Source: Streptomyces lasiicapitis
GTDB lineage: Bacteria > Actinomycetota > Actinomycetes > Streptomycetales > Streptomycetaceae
Direction of reading: 5' to 3'
Assembly: GCF_014646335.1 (NCBI RefSeq)
Contig: NZ_BMNG01000012.1
Span: forward strand, 352,267 to 416,266
DNA length: 64,000 bases
In this document: positions 1 to 8,096 of the stretch, one piece after another
How positions within the stretch are numbered: position 1 is the first letter of the stretch
Layout: every line of letters starts with the position of its first letter
Position numbers and translations under genes: made by a program
The notes under the pieces: model-generated
What the model saw: the letters and a program-made list of their open reading frames with translations, nothing else
Told to the model about the DNA's origin: nothing
Database searches by the model: none

Positions 1-1
1 T

Positions 2-1006
2 CCTGCCAACGGGACCTTCACCCAGGCAGGGCAGGCCCCCGGTGACACGGCCGTCGCCGTGACCGTGGCAGGCCTGCTGTCCGGGCGCCAAGGTCCGGGG
101 CGCGACACGGACGGCGCGCTCGCCGTCGACCTGCTCGTCGTCCTCGACGCTTCGCAGCTCGACCTGGAGAGCGCCGCGATGCTCGTCGAGTCGTTGCCGG
201 ACGGCGCCCGGCTGGTGCTCAGCGGGGACCCCGGAGTGCTGTGGTCGGCGGGCCCCGGCCGGGTCTTCGCGGATCTGCTCGCGGCCCGCTGCTGCCCGCA
301 GGTCGTCTCGCGTACGCCGGATCCGGGTCCGATCGGTGAGCTGGTCTCCGGAATCGGCATCGGCGAGCTGACCCAGGTCGAGGCGCCGGGCAAGGAGGTC
401 GTGATCGTCCCGGTGCGGGACGCGGCCGACGCGATCCACCGCACGGTGCAGCTCGTCGCCGACTCGGTGCCCCGCGCCATCGGCGTGCCCGCCGACCAGA
501 CCCAGGTCATCACGCCCGGCCACGGCGGCGCGGCCGGCACACGCGTGCTGAACGCGGCGCTGAAGGAGCGGCTGAACCCGGGCCCGGGCCGGTTCGGCGG
601 CTTCGACCCCGGCGACCGTGTCGCGTACGCCCAGGTGCCGGGCCGCACGGCGCTCGGCCGGGTCGTCGGCGCCGACGCGCAGGGCCTGCGCCTGGAGTGC
701 GAGGGCGCCCCGGTGGTCGTACCGAAGGAGCGGGTGGAGCAGACCGTGCGGCATGCCTGGGCGGTCACGGCGCACCAGGCCGCGGGGCACCGCTGGCCCG
801 CGGCGGTGGTGGTGCTGCCCGGCGACGCGGCGGCCGCCCTGACCAGGCCCTGGGTCTACACCGCGTTCAGCCGCGCCGAGCGCCACCTGTCCGTCGTCCA
901 GGGCGTCGCCCAGTCCCTGCCCCAGGCGGTGGCCGAACGCCCCGCAAAGGAGCGCACGACGCGCCTGCGCACACTGCTGCGCCCGCAGCCGCAGGAAGCG
1001 GGCTAA
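2..1006 (+). CDS. Helicase-like ATP-binding protein, C-terminal part (5' end outside window)
   Basis: The frame is open from the window edge to TAA at 1004-1006, giving about 334 visible codons. The N-terminus and Walker A loop are not in the window. A Walker B-like strand (LLVVLDAS) lies near visible codons 44-51. The C-terminus carries WAVTAHQAAGHRWP and WVYTAFSRAERHL, which resemble helicase motifs V-VI in RecD/UvrD-type superfamily 1 enzymes (TAHQ and YTAxSRA). I infer an ATP-dependent DNA helicase acting in recombination or repair. The GTG at 59 is an internal codon rather than a convincing start. It converges with the next gene on the minus strand. Confidence 0.75.
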   Translation, partial: PANGTFTQAGQAPGDTAVAVTVAGLLSGRQGPGRDTDGALAVDLLVVLDASQLDLESAAMLVESLPDGARLVLSGDPGVLWSAGPGRVFADLLAARCCPQVVSRTPDPGPIGELVSGIGIGELTQVEAPGKEVVIVPVRDAADAIHRTVQLVADSVPRAIGVPADQTQVITPGHGGAAGTRVLNAALKERLNPGPGRFGGFDPGDRVAYAQVPGRTALGRVVGADAQGLRLECEGAPVVVPKERVEQTVRHAWAVTAHQAAGHRWPAAVVVLPGDAAAALTRPWVYTAFSRAERHLSVVQGVAQSLPQAVAERPAKERTTRLRTLLRPQPQEAG

Positions 1007-1208
1007 ATCCCGCACGGGCGCGCCCGGTCCGGCCATCGGCCAAGGACCCGCCGGGCGCGCCCGGCCCCACCTCAGCCGAAAGGCACCGGGCACCGGGCAC
1101 CGGGCACTCACAGGAATACCTAGAAGCCCGCGGAAGCCCCCGGCCCCTGGCGCCCAAGCCACGCCCAGGCGCCCGCGCCGCGCCCCTCAGCGCCCCTGGA
1201 GGCCCGCC

Positions 1209-2021
1209 CTAAACGCCCGCCCCGCCCTTCCCCCGCTCGACAACCTCCACGTCGTCCACCTCATCGAGGGACACGGCCTCATCCGGATCGAAGTCCAGGT
1301 CGGTGTCGAGATCGGCGTCCAGACCGGGGGCGGCGCCGGGAGCGAGCCCTCGGCGGGCCGCGCCCGCGAGGCCCGCCCCCTCGTCCAGTTCGTCGTCGAG
1401 CTCGTCGTCAGGCTCGTCGTCGAAGACCGCGCTGACGTCGAAGCGGCAGACCACCCGCTGGGCGTCGGGCTGGTCGAAGGGGGACTCCAGCCACTCGCCG
1501 GGCTCCGCGGGCTCGCCCGCCGCGGTGACCCACAGCGTGGAGTCGCCCTCCTCCAGGCCGAACTCCTTGTGCCGAGAGGCGATCTCGTCCGGTTCGAACT
1601 CGCCGAAGAGCAGTCCGAGCGCACCCGGCACCCTCCCCGCGAGACGATCCGACTCGGCCGCGTCGTCGTCCTCCGCGGCCTCGACCCGCGCCGCCTGGGC
1701 CAGCAGTCGCTGCGGCTCCACGACGGCGTAGTCGCGCCGGATCAGCACGCTCAGGGCGCTCGGCTCCGCGGGCCCCTGGTACGGCGGCAACGCCTCCTCC
1801 GCCCCGGGGATCTCGAAGGGTGTGACCTCGTCATAGCGGTCGTAGAGCAGCTCGTCGTACGCCTCGGCGGCGGCGGCCAGCTCGTTGAACGCCTCGTAGA
1901 CATCGGGATCGTCCTCGCCCGACCTGCGTTCGACCGCCGCAAGGTGGCGGTCGAGCGCGGTCTTGACCGCCTCGGCGGCGGCGCGTACCTCGGCAGCGGT
2001 GGGCTGCGCAGCATCAGACAT
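1209..2021 (-). CDS. Acidic hypothetical protein (270 aa)
   Basis: I do not recognise a named family. The chosen ATG at 2021 (MSDAAQPTAAEVRAAAE) begins a sensible soluble sequence. An upstream in-frame extension to 2132 would overlap the divergent DUF5703 gene and is rejected. Residues about 5-75 look helical and are rich in Ala, Glu and Asp. From about residue 215 to the end the protein is strongly acidic low complexity with runs of Asp/Glu. No signal peptide or membrane segment is visible. It diverges from the DUF5703 gene across a 47-bp gap, so the two probably share a promoter region. Function unknown. Confidence 0.75.
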   Translation of the reverse strand: MSDAAQPTAAEVRAAAEAVKTALDRHLAAVERRSGEDDPDVYEAFNELAAAAEAYDELLYDRYDEVTPFEIPGAEEALPPYQGPAEPSALSVLIRRDYAVVEPQRLLAQAARVEAAEDDDAAESDRLAGRVPGALGLLFGEFEPDEIASRHKEFGLEEGDSTLWVTAAGEPAEPGEWLESPFDQPDAQRVVCRFDVSAVFDDEPDDELDDELDEGAGLAGAARRGLAPGAAPGLDADLDTDLDFDPDEAVSLDEVDDVEVVERGKGGAGV

Positions 2022-2068
2022 AGTGCAGACGCTATCCGTACCGGGCCGGTGCCCGCACAATAGATGCG

Positions 2069-2257
2069 ATGCCGGAATACGAATTTGTCGACGTGTACGT
2101 TCCGCGCGGGGTGTCCCGCAAGGAAGCCACACGTCTGCTGACCGACCACGCGGAGTACGGACACTGGGAGTTGGATCGCCTCAGTCTGCGCGCCGACGGC
2201 AGTCGGCGGGTGCGGCTGAGACGGCGCATCATCCGCCAGATACGGGCCACTTGGTGA
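2069..2257 (+). CDS. DUF5703 family protein (62 aa)
   Basis: A small basic protein beginning MPEYEFVDVYVPRGV and ending RRIIRQIRATW. It matches my recollection of the DUF5703 family, small conserved actinobacterial proteins of unknown function at about this length. There is no membrane segment. A nearby ATG at 2064 is in another frame. The start lies 47 bp from the divergent acidic protein, so the 5' UTR must be very short or absent. A perfect palindromic terminator follows at 2315-2354. Family call from sequence pattern; function unknown. Confidence 0.8.
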   Translation: MPEYEFVDVYVPRGVSRKEATRLLTDHAEYGHWELDRLSLRADGSRRVRLRRRIIRQIRATW

Positions 2258-2314
2258 CGGGCGGACGACGCGAAGAGCAGTAGCGCAGGTAAGCAGGTAA
2301 CAGGAACACGGCCA

Positions 2315-2354
2315 AAACGGAGCGGGCCCCGCGATCGCGGGGCCCGCTCCGTTT
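2315..2354. terminator. 40-bp perfect palindrome, bidirectional terminator
   Basis: Two 20-bp arms (2315-2334 and 2335-2354) are exact reverse complements with AAA/TTT ends and a GC-rich core. It lies between the convergent DUF5703 gene and chpC, so it can end transcription from both sides. Confidence 0.85.
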
Positions 2355-2409
2355 ACAGCCGGTGCCGAGGGACGCTACAGCCGGTGTTCAGGCGCGTTGC
2401 GGCCGGTGT

Positions 2410-3246
2410 TCAGGCGCGCGTCCTGCGGTACAGCACGGTGCCCGCGAGCAGCATGCCCGCGCCCGTCGACAGCGCGACGCCGAGGGGCAGCGAGCCGCCG
2501 GTCTGCGCGAGCCGCTCCTTGCCCTCGGGCGGCGTGATCATGTGCGCCTCGGGCACGTTCGGCCCGGACGGAACCTCCCGCTCGTGCTGCACGGACTCGA
2601 CCGGCTGCCCCGGCTTGCCGGGCGACTGGGGCTTGCCGTGACTGCCGGGCTCCTGCTGACCACCGGGGTGGTGCGGCTTGCCGGGGTGGTCCGGCTTGCC
2701 CGGGTGGTCCGGCTTACCCGGGTGGTCGGGCTTGCCGGGGTGATCCGGCTTACCCGGGTGGTGCGGCTTCCCACCGGTGCTGGGCCCGGATTCGTTGGCG
2801 CACTCGTTGCCGACGGCCGCGTTGCCCGCGCCGCCGAGGTTGACGCTGTTGCCGCAGACGTTCACGGGCACGTCCACCGGTAGCTGCACGTGGTTGCCCG
2901 AGCCCACGCCGGGCGAGTGACTCGCGCCGCCGTCGGCCGTGGCGCCGCCGCCGGAGGGCTTGCCTCCGTAGCCGTCGTCGCCGTAGCCGCCGCCGTGCTT
3001 CTTGGAGGTGTTGGCGCAGTTGTTGCCCGCCGCGGGGTTGAGCGCCCCGACGACATTCACGGTGTTGCCGCAGACATTGACCGGTACGTCCACGGGAAGC
3101 TGGACGGAATTGCCCGACAGTACGCCGGGGGAATCCGAACTGCCGCCCCGGGCATCCGAGTCGGCGTGGGCGTAGCCACCTGAGACCGCGAGTACGCCGG
3201 TGGCCGCCGCCACGGTGATCAGGCCTTTGCGAGTTACCTGTCGCAT
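2410..3246 (-). CDS. chpC: Long chaplin with sortase signal
   Basis: Secreted, cell-wall-anchored hydrophobic protein that helps coat aerial hyphae. The 278-aa product has a signal peptide (about residues 1-28, ending YAHA) and two chaplin domains (about 35-77 and 103-145), each with the VPVNVCGN core and two Cys. A Pro/Gly/Lys/His/Asp linker contains repeated HPGKPD units. The end has an LAQTG sorting motif (about 246-250), a hydrophobic segment and a basic tail (YRRTRA), as expected for a class E sortase substrate. The start at 3246 has AGGAAC about 7 nt upstream. An in-frame extension to 3333 lacks these features. Paired with chpH as in S. coelicolor, where I recall chpC/chpH as adjacent. 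Confidence 0.93.
   Translation of the reverse strand: MRQVTRKGLITVAAATGVLAVSGGYAHADSDARGGSSDSPGVLSGNSVQLPVDVPVNVCGNTVNVVGALNPAAGNNCANTSKKHGGGYGDDGYGGKPSGGGATADGGASHSPGVGSGNHVQLPVDVPVNVCGNSVNLGGAGNAAVGNECANESGPSTGGKPHHPGKPDHPGKPDHPGKPDHPGKPDHPGKPHHPGGQQEPGSHGKPQSPGKPGQPVESVQHEREVPSGPNVPEAHMITPPEGKERLAQTGGSLPLGVALSTGAGMLLAGTVLYRRTRA
2664..2768 (-). repeat. 18-bp tandem repeats encoding HPGKPD/HPGKPH
   Basis: About six near-identical 18-bp units inside chpC encode the hexapeptide linker between the second chaplin domain and the wall-anchor signal. Such a tract is prone to copy-number change between strains. Confidence 0.85.
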
Positions 3247-3402
3247 AGGTTGTTCCTGCCTTGCCTTCCGGAAATGCGCACGGGCCCATTGCGCCGCGCG
3301 CCCAATGCCCGTCGGCCCCGGAGCGCATGGCACGCACTCCGGGGCCGACGGGTTTCAGACCCTCATGGGGTGAGGCCCCTTACGGGGTGAGGCACAGGGG
3401 CG

Positions 3403-3636
3403 TCACTTGTTGACGCAGTAGTTCCCGAAAGCGGGGTTCAGGACCCCGATCACGGAGATCGTGTTGCCGCACGCGTTCACCGGCACGTGCACGGGAACCT
3501 GAACGACGTTGCCCGAAACGACACCCGGGGAGTGCACGGCGGCACCCTGCGCACCGGAGTCGGCGGCGGCGACGCCCGCACCCGCGAGCACCAGGCCACC
3601 AGTGGCTACCGCCGCAGCGACGACCTTCTTGATCAT
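3403..3636 (-). CDS. chpH: Short chaplin
   Basis: 77-aa secreted surfactant protein that self-assembles on the hyphal surface. It has a signal peptide (1-26, ending GVAAA) followed by one chaplin domain with the conserved Cys56 and Cys74, and ends in NYCVNK. The length is typical of short chaplins (ChpD-H). A strong AGGAGG lies 5-6 nt before the ATG at 3636. It is upstream of chpC in the same orientation with a gap of about 156 bp, so the genes may be partly co-transcribed or separately expressed. A sigma-BldN-like promoter candidate lies at 3685-3712. The assignment to ChpH rather than another short chaplin rests on its pairing with chpC. Confidence 0.92.
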   Translation of the reverse strand: MIKKVVAAAVATGGLVLAGAGVAAADSGAQGAAVHSPGVVSGNVVQVPVHVPVNACGNTISVIGVLNPAFGNYCVNK

Positions 3637-3684
3637 TATTCCTCCTAGTTGGAAATGCGGTCCCAGCCGCGGACCGCACCACCT

Positions 3685-3712
3685 GTAACGAGGGGGAATC
3701 GTGGGGGCTACG
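3685..3712 (-). promoter_or_regulatory. Candidate sigma-BldN-type promoter of chpH
   Basis: On the minus strand CGTAGC (3712-3707) and CGTTAC (3690-3685) are separated by exactly 16 nt. The sigma-BldN consensus, as I recall it, is CGTAAC-16-CGTTGA. The -10 lies about 49 nt before the chpH ATG, leaving a 5' UTR of about 40 nt. chpH is a known BldN target in S. coelicolor; the assignment here is inferred. Confidence 0.5.
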
Positions 3713-3863
3713 TGAACATGCTTACTTTCACTCTTTTCGGTCAGTTACGCACGCGCAGCCGATTATTGGAGTTTCGTTTCGGCACGCGCCCGCGCGTTTC
3801 GGCGACCGTATACGCACCGAAATCACGCCGAATGCACTGAACGCGCCTTCGCGCGCCCTCCGT

Positions 3864-5204
3864 TCAGGAGGCGTCGATGAATCGGTCGAGTACGCGGACG
3901 CCGAACTTCAGGCCGTCCACCGGCACTCGCTCGTCGACGCCGTGGAACATACCGGCGAAGTCCAGCTCCGGCGGCAGCTTCAGCGGCGCGAAGCCGAAGC
4001 CGCGGATGCCGAGGTCGTCGAAGGACTTGGCGTCCGTGCCGGCCGAGAGCATGTACGGCACGGCGCGGGCGATGGGGTCCTCCGCCTGGAGCGCCAGCTG
4101 CATGGCGTCCACGAGGGCGCCGTCGAACGTGGTCTCCAGCGCCTTGTCCGCGTGCACGTCCTCGCGCTTGACGTTCGGGCCGAGGATGCGGTCGAGGTCG
4201 GCCAGGAACTCCTCCTCGTACCCCGGCAGATAGCGCCCGTCGACGTGCGCGGTCGCCTGGCCCGGGATCACGTTGACCTTGTAGCCGGCGCCGAGCTGGG
4301 TCGGGTTGGCGGTGTTCTGCAGGGAGGCGCCGATGAGCTTGGCGATGCCGCCGAGCTTGGCGAGCGTCTCGTCCATGTCCTCCGGGTCGAGCTCGGTACC
4401 GAGGGCGTCGCCCAGCTCGTCCAGGAAGTGCCGCAGCGTCTTGGTGACGCGCACCGGGAACTTGTGCCGACCGAGGCGGCCCACGGCCTCGGACAGCTCG
4501 GTGATCGCGTTGTCCTTGTGGATCATCGATCCGTGTCCGGCGCTGCCGTCCACGGTCAGCTTCATCCAGTGCATGCCCTTCTGGGCCGTCTCCACCAGAT
4601 AAAGGCGCAGCTGCTCGTTGACGGTGAAGGAGAAGCCGCCGACCTCGCTGATCGCCTCGGTCACGCCCTCGAAGAGGTCCGGGTGCTTGTCCACCAGGAA
4701 CCGCGCCCCGAACTTCCCGCCGGCCTCCTCGTCCGCCAGGAACGCGAGCACGATGTCCCGCGGCGGCTTGCGGCCGCTGCGCAGCCGGTCGCGCACGACC
4801 GCCAGGGTCATCGCGTCCATGTCCTTCATGTCGACGGCGCCCCGGCCCCACACGCAGCCGTCCGCGATCTCCCCGGAGAAGGGGTGGTGCGTCCAGTCCT
4901 GGGCATTGGCCGGTACGACGTCGGTGTGGCCGTGGATCAGGAGCGCGGGCCGCGACGGGTCCTCGCCCTCGATGCGCGCGACGGTGGACGCGCGGCCCGG
5001 ATGCGACTCGAAGATCTTCGGCTCGAGCCCCACCTCCGCGAGCTTCTCCGCGACGTACTCGGCCGCCTTGCGCTCCCCCGGGCCCGAGTGATCGCCGTAG
5101 TTGCTGGTGTCCATCCGGATCAGGTCCCGGCACAGGTCGACGACCTCGTCCTCACCGGAGACGCCCCGCACCCCGTTCGCCCCGCCCGTGGTCGGCTCGC
5201 TCAC
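3864..5204 (-). CDS. M20 family metallopeptidase/amidohydrolase
   Basis: 446-aa cytosolic dizinc hydrolase of the ArgE/DapE/ACY1/CPG2 type, predicted to cleave a peptide or N-acyl amino acid bond. Metal-ligand motifs are in place: HGHTDVVPA with His93 and Asp95, GRGAVDMKD with the bridging Asp125, and ADEEAGG with catalytic Glu159 and ligand Glu160. Length is normal for the family. No signal peptide is visible. It has its own promoter region, since chpH lies 227 bp downstream on the same strand. Exact substrate cannot be read from sequence. Confidence 0.88.
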   Translation of the reverse strand: MSEPTTGGANGVRGVSGEDEVVDLCRDLIRMDTSNYGDHSGPGERKAAEYVAEKLAEVGLEPKIFESHPGRASTVARIEGEDPSRPALLIHGHTDVVPANAQDWTHHPFSGEIADGCVWGRGAVDMKDMDAMTLAVVRDRLRSGRKPPRDIVLAFLADEEAGGKFGARFLVDKHPDLFEGVTEAISEVGGFSFTVNEQLRLYLVETAQKGMHWMKLTVDGSAGHGSMIHKDNAITELSEAVGRLGRHKFPVRVTKTLRHFLDELGDALGTELDPEDMDETLAKLGGIAKLIGASLQNTANPTQLGAGYKVNVIPGQATAHVDGRYLPGYEEEFLADLDRILGPNVKREDVHADKALETTFDGALVDAMQLALQAEDPIARAVPYMLSAGTDAKSFDDLGIRGFGFAPLKLPPELDFAGMFHGVDERVPVDGLKFGVRVLDRFIDAS

Positions 5205-5382
5205 GCTGTTCCTCCCGCTGTTGCACTCTGGGTCCTTCCCATCCTCCCGCGCCGGCCGCCCGGACCCAAGGGCGGGCGGCCCTCGTCATACGCCGTTCAC
5301 CCCCTGGACCAGCGTGATCAGGTACCCCCGAATGTTTGCTATGGTTTTCCACGTCGCCGCGGGAAACCGCGACAGACCACCG

Positions 5383-5467
5383 GTCCGGGTGGCGGAATGG
5401 CAGACGCGCTAGCTTGAGGTGCTAGTGCCCTTTATCGGGCGTGGGGGTTCAAGTCCCCCCTCGGACA
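5383..5467 (+). tRNA. tRNA-Leu (anticodon GAG)
   Basis: An 85-nt cloverleaf with acceptor stem GTCCGGG paired to CTCGGAC (one G-U pair), the anticodon arm CTAGC-TTGAGGT-GCTAG giving GAG, a long class II variable arm (TGCCC...GGGC) and the T-arm GGGGGTTCAAGTCCCCC. CCA is not encoded. Its 3' end forms the attL core of an integrated element and overlaps the end of the serine recombinase gene on the other strand. Confidence 0.96.
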
Positions 5468-7112
5468 CAGACAGTAAGCCCATGGATGGTGCTGGCCGAC
5501 TCTCGGCCAGCACCTTTTGTGTTTGGTGGTCGTATTCGAGGCGTAGGCCGAGTTGGCGGTAGACCTCTAGCTTGTCGGCGGGGTCGGCGCGGTTGAGGAC
5601 CGCCAGGAGTCCACTGAGGGTCTCGACGAGGGTGTGGATCTCGGCTTTGGTCAGTCGCCGGATGGGTTGGTCCGGTGACGCGCTGGCTGCGGCGAGCTGA
5701 GCCCGGGCGGCCGCCCGCTGGGCGGTGATCTCTGATGTCCATTCGTTGATCAGGGCCGGGTCGGCTCCGGCTTCCAGGGCGGCGCGGTAGCGCTTGAGCT
5801 TGCGGTCGCAGTCCTTGATGGTGCGCCGGCTGGCCGTGAGGCGCGGATCCTGGCAGGGCTGGGCCTGTTCCAGGGCGGTGAGTGAGGCGTGCAGGTGCTT
5901 GGGGGCGAAGGCGGTGGCCAGCCAGGCGTCCAGGGGCGGCAGGACGCTGTCCTCGCGCAGGTAGACGTTGAGCGGGTGCGCGAGGCGGTTGGCCAGCGCG
6001 TATTCAGCGGGGAAGCGGCAGCGGTAGTGGGCGCGGCTGTTGGCCCAGTTGCCCTGCATGCGGCGCCCACACTGCGTATGGAAGATCAGGCCCTTGAGGG
6101 CGTAGGCGTGGCGGGTGCGCAGTACCGTCCGGCCGGTGGAGGCCGGGCCGCGTGAGGCCAGGCGCTGCTGGACGGCGTCGAAGGTCTCACGGCTGATCAG
6201 TGCCGGGTGGGCGGGGTGCTCCGAGTAGATCCACTCTTGTTTGGGGTTCCAGCGCAGGGCGGTGGCATGTCCCAGGCCGACGTCATCGACATCGATCAGC
6301 GTTTCGTGTTTGTGCTGGCGGTTCCATACCTGGTGGCCGGTGTAGCGGGGGTTGGTGAGGATGGCCCGGACGGCGCTCTTGGACCAGGCGATGCCGCACC
6401 GGTGCGGGTTGCGCTCTGGGTCCGCTGCTGAGGGGCATGGGATGTGATCGTCGGTGAGGCGCTGAGCCAGGGCGTAGATCCCGTATCCGCCAAGGTAGTC
6501 GCCGAAGATCCGCTGCACCACGGGGCCGGTGGCCGGGTCGATCTCCAAGCGGTGGGCGCGGCGGCCCTCGGCGGCCTTGGCCGGGTGCGGGTGCGGACCG
6601 GCGTCCGCGAGGCGGTAGCCGTAGGGCGGGCGGCCGCCCAGGAACCGGCCCTCCAGTCGGGCCTGGGTGGCCATCGCGGTGCGGACGCGCAGTTTGATGC
6701 GGCTGCGTTCGGCCTTGCTCATCCCGCCGAACACCGACATCACCAGGTCATGGGCTTCAGATTCGGGGTCGATGGGGCCGCCGACCTCCGGCACCCACAA
6801 CTGCACGCCGTAGTGCACGAAGAGGGGGTAGGTCAGGCCGTACTGGTTGCCGTAGAAGGCGCGTTGCGGCTCGCCGATGACCACCGCGTCGAAGTCCCGG
6901 GCGGGGTCGGCGAGTGCGGTGAGCAGATCTGCGGCGCGGGGGCGGCGTTTCCAGGGGATCGCGCGGGACTGGCCGATGTCGAAGTACTCGGCCACCACCG
7001 GCCCGTGTGCCTCGGTGAGCGCTGTGGCGCGGGCCAGCTGCCACGCCCGGGAGGCGGCCGGGTCCTGCTGGTCCTCGGTGGAGACCCGGCCGTAGAACGC
7101 GAAGCGCACCAT
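5409..7112 (-). CDS. Large serine recombinase (integrase) of the tRNA-Leu element
   Basis: 567-aa site-specific recombinase. The catalytic N-terminal resolvase domain starts FAFYGRVSTEDQ with nucleophile Ser11, and the invariant arginines fall in the first 150 residues. A recombinase domain (PPYGYRLAD), a zinc-ribbon-like region (QCGRRMQG ... YRC) and a C-terminal coiled coil follow. The start ATG at 7112 has GGAGG upstream and overlaps the TAA of the 71-aa gene (TAATG), implying translational coupling. The last 14 or so codons are read through host tRNA-Leu sequence, ending GTSTSS. The original tail is stranded at attR (10024-10101). Integration by a serine recombinase into a tRNA gene is less usual than by tyrosine recombinases. 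Confidence 0.9.
   Translation of the reverse strand: MVRFAFYGRVSTEDQQDPAASRAWQLARATALTEAHGPVVAEYFDIGQSRAIPWKRRPRAADLLTALADPARDFDAVVIGEPQRAFYGNQYGLTYPLFVHYGVQLWVPEVGGPIDPESEAHDLVMSVFGGMSKAERSRIKLRVRTAMATQARLEGRFLGGRPPYGYRLADAGPHPHPAKAAEGRRAHRLEIDPATGPVVQRIFGDYLGGYGIYALAQRLTDDHIPCPSAADPERNPHRCGIAWSKSAVRAILTNPRYTGHQVWNRQHKHETLIDVDDVGLGHATALRWNPKQEWIYSEHPAHPALISRETFDAVQQRLASRGPASTGRTVLRTRHAYALKGLIFHTQCGRRMQGNWANSRAHYRCRFPAEYALANRLAHPLNVYLREDSVLPPLDAWLATAFAPKHLHASLTALEQAQPCQDPRLTASRRTIKDCDRKLKRYRAALEAGADPALINEWTSEITAQRAAARAQLAAASASPDQPIRRLTKAEIHTLVETLSGLLAVLNRADPADKLEVYRQLGLRLEYDHQTQKVLAESRPAPSMGLLSVSEGGLEPPRPIKGTSTSS
5455..5468 (+). repeat. attL core (14-bp direct repeat)
   Basis: CCCCCCTCGGACAC at the tRNA-Leu 3' end is repeated exactly at 10088-10101. 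Allowing one mismatch the match extends to 18 bp (AAG-N-core). The pair brackets the recombinase and four accessory genes. Confidence 0.85.
5488..5518 (+). terminator. Terminator just inside the element's left end
   Basis: A perfect 12-bp stem (5488-5499 with 5503-5514), a 3-nt loop and TTTT at 5515-5518 lie 20 bp after tRNA-Leu. It would end tRNA transcription after integration, although it also lies within the 3' coding part of the recombinase gene on the other strand. Confidence 0.75.
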
Positions 7113-7327
7113 TACCCTGCCCTCCTTCCGTCCCCGTGTTCGCGGGCGCGGGCGCGGGAGACGTTGCAGATCAAGCGCCACAGCGCGGCGGCCACTTCCG
7201 GCGTCAGTACTGGTGGCTGCTCGGGCACGATCACCCTCACCACCGTCCCGGCCGACTCCGACCCGGCGGGCGGACGTTGGCGGTTGGTTCTCTGTTCGGT
7301 TCCAGGGTTGCCCTCTGCCTGGTCCAT
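7112..7327 (-). CDS. Small protein coupled to the integrase (71 aa)
   Basis: A 71-aa product, MDQAEGNPGTEQR ... VVRVIVPEQPPVLTPEVAAALWRLI ..., with a basic C-terminus. Its TAA overlaps the integrase ATG (TAATG). I recall similar short proteins with a VRVIVP-x-x-PP-x-LTP core directly upstream of Streptomyces serine recombinases, but I know no assigned function. A role as recombination directionality factor or integrase partner is speculative. The start at 7327 has GAGAGG upstream. No signal peptide or membrane segment is seen. Confidence 0.65.
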   Translation of the reverse strand: MDQAEGNPGTEQRTNRQRPPAGSESAGTVVRVIVPEQPPVLTPEVAAALWRLICNVSRARAREHGDGRRAG

Positions 7328-7454
7328 GGCCAGCCTCTCGGCCCACGAACCGTGGGACCGGCAGCATTCGTGGGCGTCACTCGCGGAATGAGTCACCCAA
7401 AAAGGCCGACTTTTGAACCGTTTTTCGACAGGGTCAGGACGTTTTAGTAGTGAT

Positions 7455-7874
7455 TTAGTCGGGCTTGAAGGCCTGGTGCACCACGAAGGCAACCAGCGTT
7501 CCGCCATGCCGACTTGGCGCTGACCACCACTCATCAGCCAACGCGTCGACAAGTAGCAGGCCACGCCCATGCGCCTCGGTGGCCGAAGGCGAGCGCAGCC
7601 GCACATGTGCGGGACAGCCCGGGTTGTGCACCTCCACGCGCAGCGCCCCGCCGACCCGGCACCAGTCGACGCGCACCCGCCACGGCCCCTCGGCGCTCCC
7701 GTACAGAACGGCGTTGGTGACCAGTTCCGAGACCATCAGTACGCAGTCGTCGACGACGGAGCACGGCAGATGGAGGGGCTCGGTGAACGTCCGGAACCAG
7801 CGGCGCGCACGGCCCACCGACTCCGGGACGGGGTAGAGGACCATCCCGCCGAGCGGCTCGGGCACGTCACTCAC
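7455..7874 (-). CDS. HATPase-domain protein (RsbW/anti-sigma-like)
   Basis: 139-aa GHKL ATPase of the RsbW/SpoIIAB-like type common in Streptomyces. It has the N box (SELVTNAVLYG) and the G box (EAHGRGLLLVDALADEW), so it should bind ATP and may phosphorylate or sequester a partner. The GTG start at 7874 overlaps the TGA of the upstream 69-aa gene (GTGAGTGA) and has GAGGG just upstream; ATG at 7841 is an alternative. It forms a two-gene unit with the 69-aa protein. Such ATPases often sit beside XRE/WhiJ-like regulators, as here. Target unknown. Confidence 0.8.
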   Translation of the reverse strand: MSDVPEPLGGMVLYPVPESVGRARRWFRTFTEPLHLPCSVVDDCVLMVSELVTNAVLYGSAEGPWRVRVDWCRVGGALRVEVHNPGCPAHVRLRSPSATEAHGRGLLLVDALADEWWSAPSRHGGTLVAFVVHQAFKPD

Positions 7875-8076
7875 TACCCTCGCGCCGGAACTGACGAGCC
7901 AGGCGCATGGCGACTTCCGCGCGAACGCGCCCGAGATTGACGAGTTGGAGACCCGGTGAGGCGTGGTCGACGGCGAGGGACGGGAAGACGATGCCCGCCT
8001 CGGCCAGCGCTGCCCGCAGCTCCTCAACGGCTGTGTGCGGGTCGACATCGTGCGGCTGCTCATGCGTAGTGACCAT
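7867..8076 (-). CDS. Small conserved protein upstream of the HATPase (69 aa)
   Basis: A 69-aa protein starting MVTTHEQPHDVDPHTAVEELRAALAEAGI and ending RQFRREGSE. I recall close relatives encoded next to RsbW-like ATPases in many Streptomyces, but no defined function. No signal peptide or membrane segment. Its stop overlaps the GTG of the ATPase gene by several bases, so the two are probably translated together. The start at 8076 faces a direct-repeat-rich region (8097-8163) shared with the divergent DUF6879 gene. Confidence 0.7.
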   Translation of the reverse strand: MVTTHEQPHDVDPHTAVEELRAALAEAGIVFPSLAVDHASPGLQLVNLGRVRAEVAMRLARQFRREGSE

Positions 8077-8096
8077 GAACAGGACGCTAGAGAGAA

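Noticed and set aside
1014..1070. GGGCGCGCCC repeats as a terminator after the helicase-like gene
   Set aside because: Each copy is self-complementary but there is no clear long stem or T-run, so I could not assign a single hairpin.
2005..2068. Specific -10/-35 hexamers for the divergent 2021 and 2069 genes
   Set aside because: Several weak matches are possible in 47 bp and none stands out.
3744..3749. Perfect CGTAAC (minus strand) as a sigma-BldN -35 for chpH
   Set aside because: No acceptable -10 lies 15-17 nt downstream; the CGTAGC/CGTTAC pair at 3685-3712 fits better.
3649..3840. 63-codon plus-strand frame in the chpH upstream region
   Set aside because: No ribosome site or recognisable sequence, and it overlaps the likely chpH promoter.
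5409..7367. Longer N-terminal version of the integrase starting at 7367
   Set aside because: The first 85 residues are low-complexity Arg/Gly/Pro and cover the 71-aa gene. Homology to resolvases starts at 7112, which has a good ribosome site.
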